From Cutibacterium sp. (GTDB lineage Bacteria > Actinomycetota > Actinomycetes > Propionibacteriales > Propionibacteriaceae): a DNA stretch of 64,000 bases. Position 1 is the first letter of the stretch; the number at the start of each line of letters is the position of its first letter. Location: positions 186,001-250,000 of the forward strand of contig NZ_JAUNEJ010000002.1 of the NCBI RefSeq assembly GCF_030525615.1, written 5' to 3'. Under the pieces are notes generated by a model. It did no database searches. It was given only the letters and a program-made list of their open reading frames with translations, and was not told the origin of the DNA. The position numbers were made by a program, and so were the translations under genes. Of this stretch, positions 58,309 to 64,000 are shown piece after piece.

Positions 58309-58341
58309 AGGCACCGTCGACACTATGTCGGCGGCGCCTGC
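58309..58341 (+). terminator. Hairpin after the PEBP gene
   Basis: CAGGCACCGTCGAC can pair with GTCGGCGGCGCCTG over 14 positions (two as G-U pairs) around a loop of about five bases. It separates the PEBP gene from the cutinase-family gene, whose start codon follows at once. Confidence 0.6.
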
Positions 58342-58353
58342 TTGACTGACGTC

Positions 58354-59586
58354 GTGAAGCTACGGCAGGCATTGCTCATACTCCTCATCACCGTCGCCCT
58401 CGTCTCGACACCTCTTCCTGCCCGTGCCGAGCCGCCTACGCCCACCCCGACGACCACCAGCACCAGCTACGCCACCGAATCCGCACCATCGTCTGCCCCA
58501 GTGGCCCCTATCACCCCCGGGGCAGGAATGGGCTGGGACGCGAACCCCGTGTCCTCGGAGCAGGCGTCCCACATGCGGTGCGCCTCCGTGATGTTCGTCG
58601 GGGTCCGTGGCTCGGGAGAAACCCCTCCCTACGGCGACACGATCACGTCGATCCGCGACGCCCTGGCCCAGAAGTGGAAAGGCCGGGGAACTGTTCGTCA
58701 GGTCTACTTGGATTACCCCGCAGCTGACCCTCACACCTTGCAAGGAGCGTCGATGAGCAGCCTGCTCTTCGACGCGACCATGCCAGCGACGCAGTATTTC
58801 GACTCGGCCGCCCTGGGAGCCAAGAAACTCACCGCCCTCCTCAACGATGAGAAGAAGCAGTGTCCAAAGGAATGGGTAATCCTCGCCGGATTCTCGCAAG
58901 GGTCCCAAGCTATTACGCAGGCCCTCGCCCAGACTGACACCCCTCAGCGTCTAGCTGGTGCCATTTTGGCCGGAAACCCCGATCACTACCCGGGCCAAAA
59001 CGTCCAGGAACTCAGTGGCGACGCCGGTCAGTCAGCCATCGGAATGGCGGCCATCCTCTATTATTTGCGCGAGCGAGCCAACGCGACTCCAGGGGCTAAT
59101 CGCGATGCCCAAATGCGGTCCATCATCAAAGCGACCCTGGGCTTGAGTCAGGAGTCCATCGATCAGGAAGCTCTGGAGGCTGACATGATCCGGGTCGGCG
59201 CGGCAATTCCTCCCGAGGCGTACCCAGAAACCTATTCGGTGTGTATGAAGGGCGATCCGGTTTGTGACACTGCACCGGCCCTGACGCGCATTCTCACCCT
59301 GCAATCGACATGGCAGGACGAGCTCAATCAAGGCCGCCCCGTCCACATGGGGTACACCCGCACTGTGCTGGAGGCCAGCCTGGATCGAGTCGCCCAGCGC
59401 GCGAATGCCGTAGCGGCTGCCGAGGCGAAAGGAGCGCCGATCCCCCACGGGCAAACGGTGACCGTCTCGACTCGCGAATGGGGTCCGTTGCAGATCGGGG
59501 TCGCCATTGGCTCTGGGGTACTTGGTCTGGCACTGGGATGGCTTCTTGGGCGTGCTGGACGACGGCGTAGGCGGCATCACCGCTGA
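58354..59586 (+). CDS. Cutinase-family secreted serine esterase with C-terminal membrane helix
   Basis: A 410-residue exported protein. Signal peptide 1-26 (KLRQALLILLITVALVSTPL, cleavage after ARA); Pro/Thr-rich linker; cutinase-like alpha/beta hydrolase domain (about 70-340) with the nucleophile motif GFSQGSQ and cysteines such as HMRCASVMFVG and QCPKEW that fit disulfides. A C-terminal helix (about 385-405) followed by GRRRRRHHR holds it to the membrane. Family members are lipases or esterases; skin lipid hydrolysis would suit this organism. A GTG at 58354 was chosen; TTG at 58342 adds four residues. Neither has a clear ribosome binding site. Confidence 0.82.
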   Translation: MKLRQALLILLITVALVSTPLPARAEPPTPTPTTTSTSYATESAPSSAPVAPITPGAGMGWDANPVSSEQASHMRCASVMFVGVRGSGETPPYGDTITSIRDALAQKWKGRGTVRQVYLDYPAADPHTLQGASMSSLLFDATMPATQYFDSAALGAKKLTALLNDEKKQCPKEWVILAGFSQGSQAITQALAQTDTPQRLAGAILAGNPDHYPGQNVQELSGDAGQSAIGMAAILYYLRERANATPGANRDAQMRSIIKATLGLSQESIDQEALEADMIRVGAAIPPEAYPETYSVCMKGDPVCDTAPALTRILTLQSTWQDELNQGRPVHMGYTRTVLEASLDRVAQRANAVAAAEAKGAPIPHGQTVTVSTREWGPLQIGVAIGSGVLGLALGWLLGRAGRRRRRHHR

Positions 59587-59777
59587 CACTGAAGAATCCC
59601 AGCCCGAAAGCCGCCAGCGCACTGATAGCGCCGCCGAGCAGGGCAACTGCTACGTGGTTTTTAGTACATATGGGGGTCTTGCCGCTCCGATTGTGGTGCA
59701 GCATAAGCCGACCAATTTCACTTCACCGCGTATTCCGTGCTACCGTCTCCGAGTTGGGTTCCTCGAACGAACCCGAT

Positions 59778-59860
59778 GCGCGAGTGGCGGAATGGCAGAC
59801 GCGCTGGCTTCAGGTGCCAGTGTCCCTTGGGACGTGGAGGTTCAACTCCTCTCTCGCGCA
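59778..59860 (+). tRNA. tRNA-Leu (anticodon CAG)
   Basis: The acceptor stem GCGCGAG pairs with CTCGCGC, followed by discriminator A. The anticodon arm CTGGC-TTCAGGT-GCCAG gives CAG; the long variable arm and the T-arm GGAGG-TTCAACT-CCTCT are those of a leucine tRNA. No CCA is encoded. A hairpin GGGTTC/GAACCC lies immediately upstream. Confidence 0.95.
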
Positions 59861-59900
59861 CAACGAGCACTTCACGCAAGTGAGTCCGACTACTTCACGC

Positions 59901-59940
59901 AACTCCCGGTCAGAGGTCATCTGACCAGGAGTTTTGCTTT
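59901..59940 (+). terminator. Terminator after tRNA-Leu
   Basis: AACTCC-C-GGTCAGA pairs with TCTGACC-A-GGAGTT around GGTCA, followed by the T-rich TTGCTTT. It is a typical stem-plus-T-run terminator, 40 bp after the tRNA. Confidence 0.85.
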
Positions 59941-60045
59941 CTAGGCGGGTTATCTGTTCACCGAAACCTCCGCCATTGATCTGGGAGTACAGGCTCACTT
60001 GGGGACGTCGCTGCCCACCAGGGGACCGGCCCCTGCGCACGTACA

Positions 60046-62469
60046 TCATGCCAAGTCATCGGCGAGGCGATCCTTAGCGCGGATACCCCGTAACCCCATC
60101 AACGGGCCGATCAATGCCAGCAGACCGAGGACAGCCACCCAACCCAGGACCCAGTCATGTGGGACCGACAAGTGAAGCGAGTGGGACATTCCGTGCGCGA
60201 GGACCACGGGGCCAACAGCTACGAGGCTCGCAAGAAGTCCGCAGGTCACCACCAGTAGCAGGCTCTGGATGATGGGAACCTTACGGCAGAACTTCGCTGG
60301 CAGGCCGATGGCCAGGAGCTGTCGACTCTGACCACGCGCCGTCTCGCCAAAGGAAGAACACACACCCATGGTGATGGTGACTCCGATGACAAGCAGCGCC
60401 AAGCATACCGCCCACAAAACGGGTGGAAGTTCCGGCTTCGGCGGGGCTTCATAGTAGGTCAGGACACGCGGGTCCAACTTCTGAGTGTGAACGAACTCGA
60501 TTGCTTTCGCGATCTGGGCCTCGTCAAGATCGACATACACCCATCGATCGGGCATGGATGCTGCATGCAGTGCTTTGACAGAACCCTCCAGCAAGACTCC
60601 ACCATATATGAAACTCCATGTCGGGGGAACCGTCACATGCCGAGTCGGCACGTCAACGCGACGCCCATTGTCCAAGGAGAGTTCCACGGTTTCGGGGAGC
60701 TCATCGAACCCCAACATCGCACCGTCTTGCAATGCGGCGCGTTGCCCTTGGTCCAACGTGACGCCAAGAACACGTTCAGCTTCTGATGGCTGGGAAACTA
60801 CCATCACTCCGTACGCCCCCGGAATTTCGGTGGAGGAAATCTGGCCCCCCAGCATGTGGACCGCTATGGGGGCAGGAAGCCCCGCACCGGCTTGTATCCG
60901 CTGCGGCAGGTTCTTTGGCAGTGGTTGGCCACTGGGAGACTGGACAACTAACTGTCCGGGGATCGCCATGCTGAGCGCGGCGCTAGAACTCAGGTAGGAC
61001 GCCATAATCGCAGTGACGCTCGCTGGGATCGCAAGGCACATGCACAGAGCTGACCCCAGGGCCCGGACCCTGGGCCGGTCAGCGCGCATATTGGTCAGCG
61101 CCAGCTGCCCGGACAGGGATGGCAGATGTAGCACGGCGGTGAGTCCTGTGAGGATGTCGGGCACGACCAGAGCCAGACCCAGGGCGCCGAAAACAACGCT
61201 TTTGACGGCACCATCGAGCTGACGTGCACCATAGACAATGATTAAGGCAGTCACCAGCAGCCCCGCTGCCCCAATCCGTCGGCCCCAACTCAACAGCGAC
61301 GCAAATCGGGCGGACCCCGGTCTCGGACGCCACGATACGTTCTGGAAGATGGCGATACTCAGCAGCGAAAGAATGACGGTGAGCCCCAAGAGCGCCAATC
61401 CCAGAAGAACCACCGGCGCTGTAGGGCTGAGTGGCTGGGTCATAAAGTGCGGCAAAACTGCGGACCGCATCACTTGCCCGGCGATCCAGCCGATCCCGAC
61501 GCCAACCAGGCATGCTCCGAGACAGACGAGTAGAACAACACCGAGAGTGGAGATCAGGGTCGCCGACATGGGGATACCCATGCGAAGCATTGCGGCGCGC
61601 TCTACCTGGAGAGACCTTGACAGTCGAGTGATCGTGGTCAGCTGAACGGCACCGCACAGGAGAAGGCAGGGGATCACGGTCAGGTATGAACTACGCGCGA
61701 ACAAGGACCGCTGGGCGAGGCCCTGCAGGAACGCACGGCTGAAAGCCCCCGCGTGCAGGTCATCAACTGACGTACCAGATGCTTTTGCAATCACAGGAAT
61801 CATGACGTCAAGCTCAACCCCGTCCCACAGGTACTGGGTCGAATAGGTGAGGTCGGGGTACCCCGTTGACGCAGCGGCCGACATCTGCCGCCAAGTCCCC
61901 GGTGCGCCCACAACCACCAGCCCCTTGGTGGCATAGACATCCCTAAAGGTTCCGACCACGGTGAGACGAGTCGAGTTGCTGAAGGCTCTGATGGTGGAGG
62001 GATTACCAAGACGCACCGAGAGCCTCTCCGACAGCATGACTTCACCGGATCGACTAGGCCACCGTCCCACCGCAACCTCATAGCGGGAGGGCTTGCTCCC
62101 TTGCAGCCACTCGGTGTATTCGACACGATCCTGCGGACCGCTGGACAGACCTGTGGAGCGAAAGCCATCGATCTGGAAATCTGATCCGGATACGGCAACG
62201 CGCACATTCTTGGCTCCAGCTGCCGTCATCGCCTCCAGGACAGCGCGATCCGGGTAGCGGGTGGCCTGTTGTTGATTGACGACTACGGAGGCGCTGCTTG
62301 GGCCAAGCTCGCGATCGGCAACCTGAGCACCACTGAGCGTGAAAGACGACACAGCGATGTACAACGCCACGAACGCTGCCACCACAACCAGCAACGGTAC
62401 GGCTACGGTGAAGCGGCTGCGGTTACGACTCCAAATCCTCAACAGTGCGATGTTCAGACTGTGCCTCAC
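60046..62469 (-). CDS. FtsX/MacB-type ABC permease (large, two permease modules)
   Basis: An 807-residue membrane protein with one N-terminal helix (residues 20-45), a long external domain (about 50-240), clusters of helices (about 275-300, 320-350, 360-385, 400-450), a second external domain and a last helix cluster (about 700-800). This matches the duplicated FtsX-like permeases that work with LolD/MacB-type ATPases. Its start overlaps the ATPase stop by 4 bp. It is preceded in the operon by the ATPase and a small cysteine-containing peptide gene, which suggests export of, or immunity to, that peptide. MacB-type systems do not pass the substrate through the membrane but push it from the outer face. 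Confidence 0.8.
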   Translation of the reverse strand: MRHSLNIALLRIWSRNRSRFTVAVPLLVVVAAFVALYIAVSSFTLSGAQVADRELGPSSASVVVNQQQATRYPDRAVLEAMTAAGAKNVRVAVSGSDFQIDGFRSTGLSSGPQDRVEYTEWLQGSKPSRYEVAVGRWPSRSGEVMLSERLSVRLGNPSTIRAFSNSTRLTVVGTFRDVYATKGLVVVGAPGTWRQMSAAASTGYPDLTYSTQYLWDGVELDVMIPVIAKASGTSVDDLHAGAFSRAFLQGLAQRSLFARSSYLTVIPCLLLCGAVQLTTITRLSRSLQVERAAMLRMGIPMSATLISTLGVVLLVCLGACLVGVGIGWIAGQVMRSAVLPHFMTQPLSPTAPVVLLGLALLGLTVILSLLSIAIFQNVSWRPRPGSARFASLLSWGRRIGAAGLLVTALIIVYGARQLDGAVKSVVFGALGLALVVPDILTGLTAVLHLPSLSGQLALTNMRADRPRVRALGSALCMCLAIPASVTAIMASYLSSSAALSMAIPGQLVVQSPSGQPLPKNLPQRIQAGAGLPAPIAVHMLGGQISSTEIPGAYGVMVVSQPSEAERVLGVTLDQGQRAALQDGAMLGFDELPETVELSLDNGRRVDVPTRHVTVPPTWSFIYGGVLLEGSVKALHAASMPDRWVYVDLDEAQIAKAIEFVHTQKLDPRVLTYYEAPPKPELPPVLWAVCLALLVIGVTITMGVCSSFGETARGQSRQLLAIGLPAKFCRKVPIIQSLLLVVTCGLLASLVAVGPVVLAHGMSHSLHLSVPHDWVLGWVAVLGLLALIGPLMGLRGIRAKDRLADDLA

Positions 62470-63131
62470 TTGATGACCTGCCCATCACGCAGCACTGTCA
62501 TTGAGTCGCAGAATCGGCTCACGATCGGGTCATGGGTGGCAACCACCACGCACATTGACTGTTCGTGCGCCAGAGCGGCGAAGACCTTGAAAAGCTCCTC
62601 CGAGTTAGCTGAGTCCAGCGCTCCGGTTGGTTCGTCGGCCAGCAGAACTCGTTGCCCGCCAGCCAACGCACGGGCGACACCCACGCGCTGGCGCTGGCCC
62701 CCCGACACCTCTGCCGGTCGACGGTCACCCAATTGGTCGATCCCGAGGCGGGCCAAGGCGTCTTCAGCAGCCCTGCGACCTTGGGCACGGTTTTGGCCAC
62801 GCGCCCACAGTGGTAAAGCCACATTTTCGATGTTTGTCATCTCCGCGATGAGATTGTTGTCTTGGAAAATGACCGAGACGTGTTCAAGCCGGTACCGAGC
62901 CCGTGCCGCCTCATCCAATTCGGAGACACGTTTACGGTTCACCTCAATTACCCCGGCATCGGGGACGTCCAGACCGGCGAGCAGATTAATCAGAGTGCTC
63001 TTCCCCGATCCGCTCTCCCCCATGAGAGCGTGTAGACCAGAAGACGAAAACTCAATATCTATACTTCGAAGCGCTTCAACTCGACCCGCACCAACACCGA
63101 AGGATTTGGACACACCAATCGCAGAGATCAT
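62466..63131 (-). CDS. LolD/MacB-type ABC ATPase
   Basis: A 221-residue ATPase with Walker A GESGSGKST (about 36), Q-loop VIFQDNN, signature VSGGQRQR, Walker B VLLADEPTGALD and H-loop VVATHD. The phrase DEPTGALDSANSEEL is diagnostic for the MacB/LolD class. It overlaps the permease gene by 4 bp and begins 21 bp after the peptide gene. Confidence 0.9.
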   Translation of the reverse strand: MISAIGVSKSFGVGAGRVEALRSIDIEFSSSGLHALMGESGSGKSTLINLLAGLDVPDAGVIEVNRKRVSELDEAARARYRLEHVSVIFQDNNLIAEMTNIENVALPLWARGQNRAQGRRAAEDALARLGIDQLGDRRPAEVSGGQRQRVGVARALAGGQRVLLADEPTGALDSANSEELFKVFAALAHEQSMCVVVATHDPIVSRFCDSMTVLRDGQVIK

Positions 63132-63152
63132 TCTCGTCCCTTCGAAACCTGT

Positions 63153-63395
63153 TCAGCAGGAACCGTTCGTGGCCCACGACGACAGCTTGTTGTCGTCCCA
63201 GGTGTTGATGTCATTGTCCGAACGGTGTGCCAGCATGTTGACACATCTTCCACGACCGTTGATATTGTGATACCAACGCGCGTTGGTACCCGACTTGTTC
63301 TCGTACGACGACATCGCGTCATTATTCCCGGAACTGATGTTCATGACTCCCAGCCCCGCACGACGGTAGCCCATCAACCCAAGGTTAGCCTTCAC
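63153..63395 (-). CDS. Small cysteine-containing peptide with beta-gamma-crystallin-like motif
   Basis: A minus-strand frame starts at GTG 63395, with AAGGAGAGA eight bases upstream, and encodes 80 residues without a signal peptide or helix. Residues 40-80 (ARWYHNINGRGRCVNML to DDNKLSSWATNGSC) contain DNKLSS at 68-73, which fits the calcium-binding (N/D)(N/D)xx(S/T)S signature of beta-gamma-crystallin-like domains, as found in peptidase-inhibitor family I36. Two cysteines (51 and 80) could form a disulfide. The first 23 residues (MKANLGLMGYRRAGLGVMN) may be a leader. The gene lies directly before the ABC pair and is the presumed cargo. Confidence 0.6.
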   Translation of the reverse strand: MKANLGLMGYRRAGLGVMNISSGNNDAMSSYENKSGTNARWYHNINGRGRCVNMLAHRSDNDINTWDDNKLSSWATNGSC

Positions 63396-63622
63396 AGCGT
63401 CTCTCCTTCTATGGAACCCCGTTGACAAGAAGGGCCGTCACCCTTATGCAAATCTAATATAGAGCACCCTCACTCTGAGGAGTGGGAAAACTTGATATAT
63501 CCGAAAGTACAAAGCAGAGCAGACTTAGGGGTTATAGGTCAGAATTTTATATATATATCGGTCAGTCTCTAGTGATTAACCAGCCATAATGTGGCGTCTG
63601 ACATACCCTGGAAGCATGCCTG
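63396..63622. promoter_or_regulatory. A+T-rich promoter region of the peptide-ABC operon
   Basis: No gene here. On the minus strand a -10-like TATATT (63455-63460) precedes the peptide gene, and a palindrome CACTCTGAGGAGTG (63471-63484) lies just upstream as a possible operator. Further out a run of alternating T and A (63549-63561) makes this the most A+T-rich patch of the window, and it ends at the transposase relic. Confidence 0.4.
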
Positions 63623-64000
63623 GTGTCTTCTCCTCGTAATCGTCATGTTTGTGGTGTATGCGGTCGGGTCCTCGTCAAGAACGGGACCACCAGCCCGGGA
63701 CGAACTCGATGGCGTTGCCGCACCTGCGGGCCTTCGACGACGCACCGCCGCCCCGATAGCGCCCGCAAAGGCGAACTCCCGTGGTTTCTGGATTGGCTGC
63801 TCGATGGCACTGGCCTTCACTCAGCCGTGCGTGAGCACTGGAAAACTACCCGGGTCCAACGCTGCTATTTCCATATCTTCCAAATCATCCGGCGTCACAC
63901 CAGTCTCAACCCCCGCCTCGAAGCAAGACGTCAATCCTTACCCTGACCAGGACTCTGATGAAGGCTCAGGACCTGGACCAGGCAGCCGCGCGGCTCTCGT
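63623..64000 (+). pseudogene. Broken transposase gene (IS1249-like)
   Basis: The first part encodes a zinc-ribbon start (HVCGVCGRVLVKNG, RWRCRTCG) typical of IS1249/IS256-group transposases, and the later part the conserved core WKTTRVQRCYFHIFQIIRRH and LNPRLEARRQSL. The middle, several hundred codons in intact relatives, is missing, so residues about 25-60 join two distant parts. A frameshift near 63930 then ends the frame, while another frame continues as LTRTLMKAQDLDQAAARLS to the window edge. It is a deleted, frameshifted copy at the end of the peptide-ABC module. Confidence 0.7.

Noticed and set aside
59778..63600. tRNA-Leu as an integration site for the peptide-ABC region.
   Set aside because: I looked for a second copy of the tRNA 3' end in the window and found none, and no integrase gene is present.

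Overview
The window reads as a chromosomal segment of a high-GC, Gram-positive actinobacterium, most likely Cutibacterium (C. acnes or a close relative). Supporting this are the polyphosphate glucokinase, the MprA/MprB-type two-component pair, a MarP-like membrane protease, a HelY/DUF3516 helicase, CgoX-type porphyrin oxidation, a cobalamin riboswitch on a class I ribonucleotide reductase, an LPxTG-ending hexosaminidase and leader-poor gene starts. No database search was possible, so the species call is inference. Around 50 protein genes, one tRNA, one riboswitch and several repeats can be supported.

Layout. 1-1.5 kb: end of a membrane protein gene, a small antisense gene, a cupin protein and a relic. 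1.5-8.6 kb (minus strand): six translationally coupled genes encoding an ECF transporter (T, fused A-A', S), two ABC exporter-fold half-transporters and a TetR regulator, probably an iron, heme or siderophore uptake system. 8.9-12.7 kb: an EcsC-family gene whose last 57 bp are duplicated 3.1 kb downstream, bracketing a foreign-looking ABC module with a newly noted 56-codon leading gene and a frameshifted permease. 13.1-16.7 kb: a 2-oxoacid dehydrogenase operon (E1 alpha, E1 beta, E2) with paired operators. 16.8-19.5 kb: porphyrin oxidase hemY/cgoX coupled to a radical SAM/SPASM protein with a histidine-rich repeat tail.

19.7-33.7 kb: surface and envelope functions: secreted 5'-nucleotidase, heterodimeric ABC exporter, low-molecular-weight phosphatase, a GATase-like protein, a two-component system, a secreted GH20 hexosaminidase and an M23 peptidase. 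34-44.5 kb: idi, a MarP-like protease, YciI, an old yellow enzyme, a DUF1707 protein, riboswitch-nrdA, two PH-domain membrane proteins and ppgK. 44.5-50.6 kb: a Zur-box-linked alternative L36 gene with a CTG start, arcC, arcB, argS, an aldo/keto reductase, a SanA/YdcF protein and a 45-aa membrane peptide. 50.6-59.6 kb: pgi, a PT-repeat surface protein, an aldolase-like protein lacking its lysine, Dps, helicase, a PEBP protein and a cutinase-family protein. 59.8-64 kb: tRNA-Leu(CAG), then a MacB-like ABC pair preceded by a small beta-gamma-crystallin-like peptide gene, and a broken transposase gene at the edge.

The most unusual items are the two peptide-plus-ABC modules (9.6-12.7 kb and 60-63.4 kb), the Zur-linked L36 gene, the class I nrdA under a B12 riboswitch without an adjacent nrdB, and two secreted enzymes that both end one residue after LPRTG.
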